DNA of 55,761 bases from Nocardia vermiculata NBRC 100427 (GCF_001613265.1 NZ_BDCA01000038.1:1-55761), one strand, 5' to 3'; positions 43,520 to 52,840 are shown, numbered from the stretch's first letter. Notes: generated by a model from the letters alone, not told the origin. A program made the numbers and translations.

Positions 43520-43525
43520 TGGTAC

Positions 43526-45529
43526 GTGACCGGTCGCATCGCCATCGATGACACCGCCCCGGCCGTCCCGGGCGGATATCCGGCCAAGGCGGTGGTCGGC
43601 GAGGTGATCCCGGTGCGGGCCGTGGTGTGGCGCGAAGGACACGGCGCGGTCGCGGCCACGCTGGCCGTCCGCGGTCCGGGCGGCGGACGCACTCGACGTA
43701 TACCGATGTCACCGGAATTCGAGCCCGACATCTTCAACGCCGTGTTCACACCGAACGCACCCGGTCACTGGACCTTTCGCATCGAAGGCTGGAGTGATCC
43801 GATCACCGGCTGGCGTGCCGCCATGGAGGCGAAGCTGGCCGTCGGCCAGAGCGCCACCGATCTGGCCAACGATCTCGAACTCGGCGCCCGGCTGTTCGAC
43901 CGCGCCGCCCAAACGGTCCCCAAACGCCAATGGGAGATATTGCGCGCCGCGGCGACCGCCTTGCGTGGGGACGCCCAGCTACCGGCTCGCGTGGCACCCG
44001 CCTTCAGCACCGAGGTCGCCGAGATCCTGCGTGAAACTCCGCTGCGGGAGCTGGTGACGCGCGGCCCCGCCCACACCGTATTCGCCGAGCGCCGCCGGGC
44101 CCTGGTCGGGTCGTGGTACGAATTCTTCCCGCGCAGCACCGGCGGGTTCGACACGGCGGGTAATCCGGTGCACGGCACCTTCCGGACGGCGATCGGTGAA
44201 CTGCCCCGCATCGCCGCGATGGGTTTCGACGTGGTCTACCTCCCGCCGATCCATCCGATCGGCACCGTCCATCGCAAGGGCCCCAACAACTCCCTGACCA
44301 GTGCGCCCGGCGATGTGGGATCACCGTGGGCGATCGGTTCGGCCGCAGGCGGCCACGATGCCATCCACCCGCAACTGGGCACCGAACACGACTTCACCGC
44401 ATTCGTCGATGCCGCAACCGAACTCGGCCTCGAAGTGGCCTTGGATCTGGCGCTACAGTGCGCACCCGATCACCCCTGGGTGCAGAGCAATCCGGAATGG
44501 TTCACCACGCTGCCCGACGGCAACATCGCCTACGCGGAGAACCCGCCCAAGAAATATCAGGACATCTACCCCCTGGACTTCGACAACGACCCCGACGGCC
44601 TCTACGCCGCGGTACTGGGCGTGGTGCGGCACTGGATCCGGCTGGGAGTCAGGATCTTCCGGGTCGACAACCCGCACACCAAACCGGTGGACTTCTGGGA
44701 GTGGCTGATCGCGCAGGTGCGCCGGACCGATCCCGAGGTGATCTTCCTGTCCGAGGCGTTCACCTACCCGGCCCGACTCTACGGCCTGGCCCGACGCGGA
44801 TTCTCGCAGTCCTACACGTATTTCACCTGGCGTACCGACGCCTACGCACTGACCGAGTTCGGGCGCGAGCTCGCCGCCAAGGCCGACGAAGCCCGGCCCA
44901 ACCTGTTCGTCAACACCCCCGACATCCTGCACGAGAGCCTGCAGCACGGGGGGCCGGGTATGTTCGCGGTGCGGGCGGTGCTGGCCGCGACACTCGGACC
45001 GAGCTGGGGTGTGTACTCCGGATTCGAACTGTTCGAGCATCAGGCCGTGCGGCCGGGCAGCGAAGAGTACCTCGACTCGGAGAAGTACCAGTTGCGGCCG
45101 CGCAATTTCGTCGAGGCAGAAGCCGAGGGCGAATCGCTGGCCCCACTGATCACACGCCTCAACGAGATCCGCCGAGCCCATCCGGCCTTGCAACAGCTCC
45201 GCTGCCTGACCTTCCACCACGTCGACAATCCCGCGCTGCTGGCCTATTCGAAGGTCGACCCCGCCTCCGGGGACGCCGTGCTGGTGGTGGTGAACCTCAA
45301 CCCGTTCGGCCCCGAGGACGGCATGCTCTCCCTCGACCTGCCGGCCGTGGGACGCGAATGGCACGATCACCCGAGAGTGCGCGACGAACTCGGCGGCGAG
45401 GAATACCACTGGGCCCAAACGAATTACGTACGCCTGGATCCGGTTCGCGCCGCCGCTCACATCCTGGTGCTGCCCACCGTGGCCGCGCGCGAACGCACCG
45501 AACTCGCCTATCGCCGGACCTTCCGGTGA
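43526..45529 (+). CDS. glgE: Alpha-1,4-glucan:maltose-1-phosphate maltosyltransferase
   Basis: A 667-residue GH13_3 enzyme that extends alpha-glucan from maltose-1-phosphate, the defining step of the GlgE pathway feeding glycogen and capsular glucan. N-terminal beta domains (about 1-200) precede the (beta/alpha)8 barrel. Visible catalytic elements are the nucleophile Asp in IRLGVRIFRVDNPHTKPVDFWEWLI and the acid Glu in EVIFLSEAFTYPARLY; PPIHPIGTVHRKGPNN is diagnostic. The glgB gene begins 25 bp downstream, so both form an operon. Matches Rv1327c. Confidence 0.97.
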   Translation: MTGRIAIDDTAPAVPGGYPAKAVVGEVIPVRAVVWREGHGAVAATLAVRGPGGGRTRRIPMSPEFEPDIFNAVFTPNAPGHWTFRIEGWSDPITGWRAAMEAKLAVGQSATDLANDLELGARLFDRAAQTVPKRQWEILRAAATALRGDAQLPARVAPAFSTEVAEILRETPLRELVTRGPAHTVFAERRRALVGSWYEFFPRSTGGFDTAGNPVHGTFRTAIGELPRIAAMGFDVVYLPPIHPIGTVHRKGPNNSLTSAPGDVGSPWAIGSAAGGHDAIHPQLGTEHDFTAFVDAATELGLEVALDLALQCAPDHPWVQSNPEWFTTLPDGNIAYAENPPKKYQDIYPLDFDNDPDGLYAAVLGVVRHWIRLGVRIFRVDNPHTKPVDFWEWLIAQVRRTDPEVIFLSEAFTYPARLYGLARRGFSQSYTYFTWRTDAYALTEFGRELAAKADEARPNLFVNTPDILHESLQHGGPGMFAVRAVLAATLGPSWGVYSGFELFEHQAVRPGSEEYLDSEKYQLRPRNFVEAEAEGESLAPLITRLNEIRRAHPALQQLRCLTFHHVDNPALLAYSKVDPASGDAVLVVVNLNPFGPEDGMLSLDLPAVGREWHDHPRVRDELGGEEYHWAQTNYVRLDPVRAAAHILVLPTVAARERTELAYRRTFR

Positions 45530-45554
45530 GCACCCTGCCCGGGAACCCGCGCCG

Positions 45555-47753
45555 ATGAACCGGCGCGATGTGATGCTCCTCGCCGCCGGCACCCACACCG
45601 ACCCGCACACCGTGCTGGGCGCCCACCCACATCCGGACGGCACGGTCATCGCCACGTTGCGGCCGCATGCCGACGCGGTCTCCGCACGCATCGGCGGGGT
45701 CGATCATCGGCTGGAACACCTCGGGCACGGAATCTTCGAGGGCGTGGTGGAATTCGCGGATCTGTGGGACTACCGCCTGGTCGTGTCCTATCCGGGCAGC
45801 CGCACCGTACTGACCGCGGACGGATACCGCTTCCTGCCGACCGTCGGCGAACTCGACCTGCACCTGCTCGGCGAGGGCCGCCACCAACGCCTCTGGGAAG
45901 TACTGGGCGCCCACCCGCGCAGCTACACCACACTCGATGGAGAGGTGACGGGCACCTCGTTCGCCGTGTGGGCACCGAATGCGCGCGGTGTCGCGGTATT
46001 CGGCGATTTCGACAGCTGGCACGGCGCGAGCACTCCGATGCGCCGCCTCGGCGCATCCGGCGTGTGGGAAGTCTTCGTCCCGGGCGTCGCCCCCGGGACC
46101 CGGTACAAATTCCGCATCCACGGTGCCGACGGGCGCACCGTCGATCACGCCGACCCGCTGGCCTTCGCCACCGAGGTCCCGCCCGCCACCGCCTCGGTGA
46201 TCACCACGAGCAACTACGAGTGGAGCGATCGAGACTGGTGTCGGCACCGCGCTCGGCGCGACCCCGTCCACGAGCCGATGAGCATCTACGAGCTGCACCT
46301 GGGCTCCTGGCGCCCGGGCACCGATTACCGCACGGCCGCCGAACAACTCGCCCGATACGTCCTGGCGCTGGGGTTCACCCATGTCGAACTACTGCCCGTC
46401 GCCGAACATCCCTTCGGCGGTTCGTGGGGTTATCAGGTCACCTCCTACTACGCCCCGACCGCACGGTTCGGCTCCCCCGACGACTTCCGCGCCTTCGTCG
46501 ACCATCTGCACGGTCACGGCATCGGCGTGATCCTGGATTGGGTTCCTGGTCATTTCCCGCGCGACGAGTGGGCACTGGCACGACTGGACGGCACCCCGGT
46601 CTACGAACACCCCGACCCCCGCCGTGGCGAACAATTGGAGTGGGGCACCTATGTGTTCGACTTCGGGCGCAACGAGGTACGCAACTTCCTGGTCGCCAAT
46701 GCACGGTTCTGGCTCGAGGAGTTCCACATCGACGGGCTGCGCGTCGACGCGGTCGCGTCCATGCTCTACCTCGACTATGCGCGTGCACCGGGTGGCTGGG
46801 AACCCAATGTGGCTGGGGGTCGGGAGAACCTGGAGGCGGTCGCCTTCCTGCAGGAGATGAACGCCGCGGTTCGCGCCGATCACCCGGGCGTGGTCACGAT
46901 CGCCGAGGAGTCCACCACCTGGCCCGGCGTCACCCGCTCCACCGAGGTAGGCGGCCTCGGGTTCACCTTGAAATGGAATATGGGGTGGATGCACGACACC
47001 CTCGGCTATCTCGGCCGTGACCAGGTGCACCGCAGCTGGCACCACAACGAGATCACCTTCTCCGCGGTGTACGCGTGGAGCGAGAACTACCTGCTGCCGA
47101 TCAGCCACGACGAGGTCGTCCACGGTAAAGGCACCCTGTGGACGCGAATGCCGGGCGACGACTACGCGAAGGCGTGCGGGGTCCGCGCGTTGCTCACCTA
47201 CATGTGGGCGCATCCCGGCAAACAACTGTTGTTCATGGGTCAGGAATTCGGGCAATTCCGGGAATGGTCACACGATCGCGGACTGGACTGGGAGGAATCG
47301 CAGAACCCGCTGCACAGCGGTATCCGCGCACTGGTCACCGATCTCAATGCCACCTACCGCGCCCATCCCGCACTGTGGACGCGCGACACTTCGCCGGGCG
47401 GGTACGCCTGGATCGAGGCCGACGACCATCTCGCCAATATCGTGGCCTTTCTGCGCTACGGCAGCGACGGTTCGGTGGTTGCCTGCGTCTTCAATTTCTC
47501 CGGCGTCGAACAGCGCGACTACCGGATCGGTCTGCCGAGCCCGGGCGACTGGTGCGAAATTCTCAACTCCGACGCGGCCTGCTACGGCGGCAGCGGCATC
47601 GGCAATCTGGGCAGGGTGCACGCGGCGGACCAGCCCTGGCACGGGCGACCCTGTTCGGCACCGGTCACCCTGGCCCCGAACAGCGCGATCTGGCTGGCGC
47701 CGCGGGCTCAGAATTTCCAGGGCGCCGGCAGTTCCGGAACCACACAGCTGTAG
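45555..47753 (+). CDS. glgB: 1,4-alpha-glucan branching enzyme
   Basis: A 732-residue GH13_9 enzyme that makes alpha-1,6 branches. It has the two N-terminal beta-sandwich domains typical of long actinobacterial GlgB (second CBM48: TSFAVWAPNARGVAVFGDFDSW) and the catalytic barrel with Asp in DGLRVDAVASMLYLDYAR and Glu in VVTIAEESTTWPGVT. The final ~15 residues (QNFQGAGSSGTTQL) extend past the family end and overlap the antisense inhibitor gene by 46 bp. Operon with glgE; matches Rv1326c. Confidence 0.97.
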   Translation: MNRRDVMLLAAGTHTDPHTVLGAHPHPDGTVIATLRPHADAVSARIGGVDHRLEHLGHGIFEGVVEFADLWDYRLVVSYPGSRTVLTADGYRFLPTVGELDLHLLGEGRHQRLWEVLGAHPRSYTTLDGEVTGTSFAVWAPNARGVAVFGDFDSWHGASTPMRRLGASGVWEVFVPGVAPGTRYKFRIHGADGRTVDHADPLAFATEVPPATASVITTSNYEWSDRDWCRHRARRDPVHEPMSIYELHLGSWRPGTDYRTAAEQLARYVLALGFTHVELLPVAEHPFGGSWGYQVTSYYAPTARFGSPDDFRAFVDHLHGHGIGVILDWVPGHFPRDEWALARLDGTPVYEHPDPRRGEQLEWGTYVFDFGRNEVRNFLVANARFWLEEFHIDGLRVDAVASMLYLDYARAPGGWEPNVAGGRENLEAVAFLQEMNAAVRADHPGVVTIAEESTTWPGVTRSTEVGGLGFTLKWNMGWMHDTLGYLGRDQVHRSWHHNEITFSAVYAWSENYLLPISHDEVVHGKGTLWTRMPGDDYAKACGVRALLTYMWAHPGKQLLFMGQEFGQFREWSHDRGLDWEESQNPLHSGIRALVTDLNATYRAHPALWTRDTSPGGYAWIEADDHLANIVAFLRYGSDGSVVACVFNFSGVEQRDYRIGLPSPGDWCEILNSDAACYGGSGIGNLGRVHAADQPWHGRPCSAPVTLAPNSAIWLAPRAQNFQGAGSSGTTQL

Positions 47754-48073
47754 GTGTGATCCACCGACACCGGTTCGCCGGCCACCGTGCCGTGCGCGCG
47801 CAGTTCCACCGGGTCGTGGCGCAGGCAGCGCACGCCCGAGTCCGACTCGGGCAAGATGAGCTCGGCGCCGGCCAGATATGCGCAGGCGCCCGCCGCATCC
47901 GGATGTGAACCGCCGACCGGATCACAGGTCAGGGTTACGGTGCGGGTCGGGCTTCCCGGCTCGGTGCGGGTGAAGACCAGACGGGTGGCGCCATCATGTG
48001 CCACCGCGGCCCCGGCCGGTACGAGCACCACGGCCGCACCCACCGCACCGGCCAGGCAACGCGCCACCGCCAT
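47708..48073 (-). CDS. Subtilisin-inhibitor-like secreted protein
   Basis: A 121-residue protein of the SSI family (protease inhibitor I16). A signal peptide (MAVARCLAGAVGAAVVLVPAGAAVA, cleavage after AVA) precedes a domain with the family motif LTCDPVGGSHPDAAGACAYL and two more cysteines (GVRCLRHDP and YSCVV), the canonical four-Cys pattern. Secreted SSI proteins of Streptomyces block subtilisin-like proteases; the reactive site here would lie just after GVRC. ATG 48073 is chosen; an in-frame GTG at 48076 is close. Its 3' end overlaps glgB. Confidence 0.82.
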   Translation of the reverse strand: MAVARCLAGAVGAAVVLVPAGAAVAHDGATRLVFTRTEPGSPTRTVTLTCDPVGGSHPDAAGACAYLAGAELILPESDSGVRCLRHDPVELRAHGTVAGEPVSVDHTYSCVVPELPAPWKF

Positions 48074-48130
48074 CACAGTGTTGTTCTCCCATCCCCGCGC
48101 CGGTTCGACACCCGCGCCTGTCACCCCGGG

Positions 48131-49027
48131 TCAGTACAGCGCTGTCGCCAGTTTCCGACGAGCCGCGACCACGAGCGGGTCGGTGTTGTCGAACAGCTCG
48201 AACAGTTCCACCAGTCGCGTCCGGACCCGATTGCGGTCGTCACCGGCAGTGCGCTTGATCAGCGCGATCAACCGATCGAACGCCGCCTCGGGTGCCTGAT
48301 TGAACAGTTCGGCATCGGCAGCGGTGAACGCGGCGTCGATATTGCCCGGATCGGCGTCGGCCACGGCCACGGCATCGGCCGGCAGTTCCCGGGCCCGCCC
48401 GAAGAACCGTACCTGTCGCAACGCCGCCTTGGCCTCCTCGTTCGCCGGCTCCTGGGACAGGATCGCCTCGTAGGCTGCTTCGGCCCCGGCGATATCACCG
48501 CGGTCCAGAGCCTCCTCCGCCGCGGTGAACCGGGGATCCTCGGGCGCGGGGGCCTCCCCCTCCGCGTCCGCGGCACCGGACAATTTGCCTTTGACGGCGT
48601 CGACAACCGCGGCCAGCCACTGGGTGACCTGCTCTTCGGGCTGCGCGCCCTGGAAGTCGGCCAGTGGCTGCCCACCGGCCACCGCGATGACGGTGGGAAT
48701 GCCTTGCACGCCGAAGGCCTGCGCGATGCGCATATTCGGCTCGGCCTCCACGGTGGCCAGTTCCCAGGTGTCCCCGGCCTCGCCGACCAGCCGTTCGAAC
48801 AGCTTGACCAGATCGACACTGCCCGGGCTGCGCTGCGAATACAGCACCACGACCACCGGCACCTCGAGCGAACGCCGCAGTACCTTGGTCTCGAAATCGG
48901 CCTCGGTCACGGCATGATCGCCCGGAACATCCGTGGCGGCCGGTTGTTTGAGTGCGGACAGATCCACCGCGCCGGACATTGCGGCGGCCGCGGCGGGCGA
49001 GGGACGACGTGCAGCAGGTCGAGTCAC
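48131..49027 (-). CDS. Thioredoxin-TPR protein, CnoX-like, without cysteines
   Basis: A 298-residue protein with an N-terminal thioredoxin fold (about 35-150) and a C-terminal TPR domain (about 165-298), the layout of YbbN/CnoX chaperone-like proteins. The CxxC position reads YSQRSPGS, with no cysteine, so it cannot do disulfide exchange; the M. tuberculosis counterpart Rv1324 likewise lacks CxxC but keeps a nearby Cys. IPTVIAVAGGQPL keeps the cis-Pro. GTG 49027 is chosen from the family start; a CAGACT hexamer lies 7 nt upstream. Confidence 0.9.
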   Translation of the reverse strand: MTRPAARRPSPAAAAAMSGAVDLSALKQPAATDVPGDHAVTEADFETKVLRRSLEVPVVVVLYSQRSPGSVDLVKLFERLVGEAGDTWELATVEAEPNMRIAQAFGVQGIPTVIAVAGGQPLADFQGAQPEEQVTQWLAAVVDAVKGKLSGAADAEGEAPAPEDPRFTAAEEALDRGDIAGAEAAYEAILSQEPANEEAKAALRQVRFFGRARELPADAVAVADADPGNIDAAFTAADAELFNQAPEAAFDRLIALIKRTAGDDRNRVRTRLVELFELFDNTDPLVVAARRKLATALY

Positions 49028-49040
49028 GACATCCAGTCTG

Positions 49041-49403
49041 TCACGACGTAGCGGGAACCGGCACCGTGGTCGGGCTCAACTCACCCAAATGGCCGGAACG
49101 AATGGCCCAACGCTCGAACCACAGCGAGGTGAACGGCACCACCGAGGACACCAGGCCGAGCAGCGCCGTCTTCAGCGACCACCCGAACTCACGCCACGCC
49201 AGCAGCAGGCTGATCGCATAGAGCACGAAAATCAGACCGTGCAACATCCCGAATACCATCACCGGCCAGGTAATGGGCTCGGGCAGTCGCTTGAGCACCG
49301 AGCCGAGCAGCAACAGCGCCCAGGACGGCGCCTCCAGCAGACCGAACAATCGCACTCGTTTGGCCACGGTGCTCACGTCGAAGAATTCGCCCATGGGCTC
49401 CAT
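49041..49403 (-). CDS. DUF3817 membrane protein (second copy)
   Basis: A 120-residue three-helix membrane protein of the DUF3817 family. VRLFGLLEAPSWALLLLGSVLKRL, MVFGMLHGLIFVLYAISLLLAWR and LVSSVVPFTSLWFERWAI are the hydrophobic segments. It has no N-terminal Pro-rich tail, unlike the copy at 27567. ATG at 49403 or 49394 could start it. The gap to the thioredoxin-like gene is 13 bp on the same strand, so the two are probably co-transcribed. Function unknown. Confidence 0.85.
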   Translation of the reverse strand: MEPMGEFFDVSTVAKRVRLFGLLEAPSWALLLLGSVLKRLPEPITWPVMVFGMLHGLIFVLYAISLLLAWREFGWSLKTALLGLVSSVVPFTSLWFERWAIRSGHLGELSPTTVPVPATS

Positions 49404-49463
49404 TGTGCCCAACGACTACGCAGTGTCGTAGCCGGTGTGGGTCACGCCACAGGGACCGGCCGG

Positions 49464-50645
49464 TCAGACCCGCACGATCAGTGCGTCGCCCTGCCCGCCA
49501 CCGCCACACAGTGCCGCTGCGCCGACGCCGCCACCACGCCGCTTCAACTCGAGGGCGAGGTGCAGCAGAATGCGCGCACCCGACATACCCAGCGGGTGCC
49601 CGATCGCGATCGCGCCACCGTTGACATTCACCTTCTCCTGGTCGATGCCCAGTTCGCGGGCCGAAGCGATACCGACCGCGGCGAACGCCTCGTTGATCTC
49701 CACCAGGTCCAGATCCGCCGGTGCGATGCCCTCACGCGCACACGCCTTCGCGATCGCGTTGGCCGGCTGCTGCTGCAGCGTGGAATCCGGGCCCGCGACC
49801 ACACCGGCGGCACCGATCTCGGCGATCCAATCCAGCCCCAACTGCTGCGCCTTCTCCTTGCTCATCACCACGACCGCGGCCGCACCGTCGGAGATCTGCG
49901 ACGCGGTACCCGCGGTGATGGTGCCGCCGGAGGCGAAGGCCGGCCGCAGCTTGCCCAGCGACTCCACGGTGGTATCCGCGCGAATACCCTCGTCCTCGCT
50001 CACCACGATCGGATCGCCCTTGCGCTGCGGCACCGGCACCGGCACCACTTCGTCGGCGAAGACACCGTTCTTCCACGCAGCCGCGGCCTTCTGGTGCGAG
50101 GCGGCGGCGAACGCGTCCTGTTCCGCGCGGCCGATACCGTCGCCGGCGTTGCGGGACTCGGTCAGCGCGCCCATCGCCTGATCGGTGAAGATGTCGTGCA
50201 GCCCGTCGTAGGCCATGTGGTCACGCAGGGTCACATCGCCGTACTTGAAACCCTCGCGACTCTTCTCGAGCATATGCGGCGCCCGGCTCATCGACTCCTG
50301 GCCACCGGCCACCACGATCTCGTGCTCACCGGCCCGAATGAGCTGGTCGGCCAGGGCGATCGCATTGATACCGGACAGGCAGACCTTGTTCAGCGTCAAC
50401 GCCGGCACAGTCATCGGAATACCACCGGCGACGGCGGCCTGGCGCGCCGGAATCTGCCCGGCACCAGCGGTCAGCACTTGCCCCATGATCACGTAATCGA
50501 CCTGATCACCGGTGACGCCGCTCTTCTCCAGAGCCGCCTTGATCGCGAAGCCGCCGAGGTCCGAACCGCTGAATCCGGAGAGCCCACCGAGCAACCGGCC
50601 GACGGGCGTGCGGGCGCCGGAGACGATGACAGAGGTGGTGGCCAC
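49464..50645 (-). CDS. fadA4: Acetyl-CoA acetyltransferase
   Basis: A 393-residue biosynthetic-type thiolase, matching M. tuberculosis FadA4 (Rv1323) by position. Catalytic residues: Cys89 (TLNKVCLSGINAI), His350 (IAIGHPLGMSGARI) and Cys380 (AALCGGGGQGDALIV). Likely condenses or cleaves acetoacetyl-CoA. GAGG lies 6 nt before the GTG at 50645. It is divergent from the methylmalonyl-CoA epimerase gene, which fits propionyl-CoA/short-chain acyl-CoA metabolism. Confidence 0.95.
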   Translation of the reverse strand: MATTSVIVSGARTPVGRLLGGLSGFSGSDLGGFAIKAALEKSGVTGDQVDYVIMGQVLTAGAGQIPARQAAVAGGIPMTVPALTLNKVCLSGINAIALADQLIRAGEHEIVVAGGQESMSRAPHMLEKSREGFKYGDVTLRDHMAYDGLHDIFTDQAMGALTESRNAGDGIGRAEQDAFAAASHQKAAAAWKNGVFADEVVPVPVPQRKGDPIVVSEDEGIRADTTVESLGKLRPAFASGGTITAGTASQISDGAAAVVVMSKEKAQQLGLDWIAEIGAAGVVAGPDSTLQQQPANAIAKACAREGIAPADLDLVEINEAFAAVGIASARELGIDQEKVNVNGGAIAIGHPLGMSGARILLHLALELKRRGGGVGAAALCGGGGQGDALIVRV

Positions 50646-50744
50646 GATGAACCTCGCTTCTCGAATTCGGGGGCGACCGGAACAAGCCGCGCTCGTACCC
50701 AACGGTAACCTGTGCCGTCGCGGCGGCACAGATTAGGTGCGCGC

Positions 50745-50750
50745 TACCGT
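50745..50750 (+). promoter_or_regulatory. -10 box, leaderless epimerase gene
   Basis: TACCGT ends 6 nt before the GTG at 50757. GAGGA overlaps the gap but is too close to the start to act as a ribosome site. Confidence 0.45.
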
Positions 50751-50756
50751 CGAGGA

Positions 50757-51227
50757 GTGAGCAATACCGATACGTCCGCTTTTATCCCTGCCGACTACGT
50801 CATCGCCGTCGACCATGTCGGCGTCGCCGTGCCGGATCTCGACACCGCCGTCGCCTGGTACTCCGACAATCTCGGCATGGTCGAGACTCATCGGGAGGTC
50901 AACGACGCCCAGGGCGTCCACGAGGCGATGCTGTCACTGCCCGGGTCCGGCGACGATGCGACTGCTCTGCAGTTGCTGGCGCCGATCAACGCGGAATCGA
51001 CCATCGCCAAGTTCATCGACCGCAACGGTCCCGGTTTGCAGCAACTGGCCTACCGGGTGACCGATATCGACGCGGTAGCTACCTTCCTGCAGGGCCGAGG
51101 TGTGCGTTTGCTGTACGACGCACCCCGCGCCGGCACCGCCAATTCCCGGATCAACTTCGTACACCCTAAGGATGCTGGCGGTGTGCTCGTCGAACTCGTC
51201 GAGCCGGCGGCGAATCCTACTCACTAG
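50757..51227 (+). CDS. mce: Methylmalonyl-CoA epimerase
   Basis: A 156-residue vicinal-oxygen-chelate protein that interconverts D- and L-methylmalonyl-CoA in propionyl-CoA metabolism. The metal and active-site segments are visible: AVDHVGVAVPDLDTAVAWYSDNLGM, ATALQLLAPINAESTIAKFID, GLQQLAYRVTDIDA and GVLVELVEP. It matches Rv1322A by position (beside fadA4). The GTG at 50757 is fixed by the TACCGT box. Confidence 0.92.
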   Translation: MSNTDTSAFIPADYVIAVDHVGVAVPDLDTAVAWYSDNLGMVETHREVNDAQGVHEAMLSLPGSGDDATALQLLAPINAESTIAKFIDRNGPGLQQLAYRVTDIDAVATFLQGRGVRLLYDAPRAGTANSRINFVHPKDAGGVLVELVEPAANPTH

Positions 51228-51300
51228 TACCGGCTTCCGGGCGCGAAAAAGGTTCATAACGACATTCGCAGTCGACTCACCATGGTGGTACGTCAGGCTG

Positions 51301-51306
51301 TAGTTT
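51301..51306 (+). promoter_or_regulatory. -10 box, DivIVA-like gene
   Basis: TAGTTT ends 7 nt before the ATG at 51314; GTGGGG lies between but too near the ATG to be a typical ribosome site. Confidence 0.45.
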
Positions 51307-51313
51307 GTGGGGC

Positions 51314-52306
51314 ATGTCGTCCACTGAGCCCGATCGCAATCGCTTCGTCGCGTTGCCTTTTACAGTAGTCCGCAAGGGCTATGACCGCGACGAAGTTCGC
51401 AATTACTTCGACCGCTTCGACGCCGAGCTGCGGGTCACCGCAACAGATCGCGATGCAGCGGCCGCTCAGGCGCGGAACCTGGCCGCCCAGCTGGAGGACG
51501 CCCGCGACGAAATCGACGAGCTGCGCAAGGAAGTCGATCGTCTGTCGGTGCCACCCACCACGGCGGAAGGCATGAGCGACCGTATCTCGCGCATGCTGCG
51601 CCTGGCATCCGACGAGGCGTCCGAAGTCCGTGCCCAGGCCCAGGCCGAGGCCGCCGAGATGATCTCCATCGCCGAGCAGCAGGCCACCGAAATGCGCGGC
51701 AAGTACGAGTCGCTGCTGTCGGAGACCAAGGAAAAGCGCGAAGCGCTGGAGGTCGAATTCGAGCAGACGCTGTCGAACGCGCGCACGGAGTCGACCAAGA
51801 TCGTCGAGGCCGCCCAGGCCGATGCCACCCGCATCACCAAGGAAGCCGAGGCCAAGCGCAAGGCCGCCCAGCAGGATTTCGAGGCCACCATGGCCGAGAA
51901 GCGCACCAAGCTCACCAAGGCCATGGAGGAGCTCGAGGCCTCCAGCCGCGCCGATGCCGCCCAGCGCATCAAGGAAGCGACCGACGAGTCCAACCGCCTG
52001 GTCACCTCCGCCAGCCAGTCCGCCGAGCGCAAGATCGCGCACGCGAAGGAACTGGCCGAGGAAATGCGCGTGCTGCGTGGCCGGGTCCTGGCCCAGCTGT
52101 TGGGAATTCGCGGCCAGCTCGATTCCGTTCCGGCGATGCTCGCCGCGGTGAACCGCGAGAGCGAACTGCTCGACGGTGCACCGGAACAGCGGTCACTGTC
52201 CGGTAAGCAGTCCGGATCGAACCGGCAGAAAGCCATCCCCGAGGTCAAGGCCGAAGAAGAGAAAACCTCCGACGAAGAGCGCGAAAGCGCCGAAGTCTCG
52301 AGCTGA
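51314..52306 (+). CDS. DivIVA-domain coiled-coil protein
   Basis: A 330-residue protein with the DivIVA N-terminal membrane-binding motif (FTVVRKGYDRDEVRNYFDRFDAELR) and then a long, Glu/Ala/Lys-rich coiled coil (about 50-275). Its tail is Glu-rich and disordered. The pattern is close to polar-growth organisers of Actinobacteria, but it is longer than Wag31 and not next to fts/sep genes, so a paralogue is likely. The ATG at 51314 is chosen; a strong terminator follows. Confidence 0.85.
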   Translation: MSSTEPDRNRFVALPFTVVRKGYDRDEVRNYFDRFDAELRVTATDRDAAAAQARNLAAQLEDARDEIDELRKEVDRLSVPPTTAEGMSDRISRMLRLASDEASEVRAQAQAEAAEMISIAEQQATEMRGKYESLLSETKEKREALEVEFEQTLSNARTESTKIVEAAQADATRITKEAEAKRKAAQQDFEATMAEKRTKLTKAMEELEASSRADAAQRIKEATDESNRLVTSASQSAERKIAHAKELAEEMRVLRGRVLAQLLGIRGQLDSVPAMLAAVNRESELLDGAPEQRSLSGKQSGSNRQKAIPEVKAEEEKTSDEERESAEVSS

Positions 52307-52348
52307 TCCGCGCCACCCCCTCAGGGCGACACTCACCACCCGTTTCGA

Positions 52349-52382
52349 GGCCGCTCCCGTACCCGCGGGAGCGGCCTTTCTC
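52349..52382 (+). terminator. Rho-independent terminator after DivIVA-like gene
   Basis: A perfect 11-bp stem (GGCCGCTCCCG and CGGGAGCGGCC) with a 6-nt loop, followed by TTTCT, begins 43 bp past the stop. It is the clearest intrinsic terminator in the window. Confidence 0.85.
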
Positions 52383-52414
52383 GCGTTCGTCGGCAGCTCA
52401 CACCCGTAGGGCGT

Positions 52415-52840
52415 TCACCGCGTCCCCTCGATGAACTGGTGATCGAAGACGATTCGGCCGTCACCGTCGAGCGCTAGCAGGTCGAAACCGCCGCCCTGCG
52501 GCGTGCCGTCGTCGCGGCGGTTCATCGTCCACGCGACACCGACCGTGTTCGCGGGCAGTTCGACCGCGGGCCCGGCCGCTGCGAAGACATATTCACCACC
52601 GGCGAGGAACATTTCGTACGCCCGGGTGACGCGCCGATCGAGTGCGTCGTAACCGTGCACACCGAGCGGGGCCGTCGAAACGGCCAGATCGGCCGCGGCC
52701 TCGCGGGCTTCGGCGGGCGGGTCCACCAGCAGCTGCATACCGTCGACAGCGAACAGATTCTCTATCCGGTCTCGGCGCGTGGCGGGCTCGGCTTCGTTCC
52801 AGAGCGCTACATAGCGGGCAGCGATGTCGTTGTTGTTCAT
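52415..52840 (-). CDS. SnoaL-like NTF2-fold protein
   Basis: A 141-residue small alpha+beta protein of the SnoaL/NTF2-like group. Segments MNNNDIAARYVALWNEAEPATRRDRIENLF and VGVAWTMNRRDDGTPQGGGFDLLALDGDGRIVFDHQFI are typical. It probably acts on a small molecule, but no substrate can be inferred. It is divergent from the XRE-type regulator across 131 bp, so that protein is its likely controller. Confidence 0.85.
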   Translation of the reverse strand: MNNNDIAARYVALWNEAEPATRRDRIENLFAVDGMQLLVDPPAEAREAAADLAVSTAPLGVHGYDALDRRVTRAYEMFLAGGEYVFAAAGPAVELPANTVGVAWTMNRRDDGTPQGGGFDLLALDGDGRIVFDHQFIEGTR

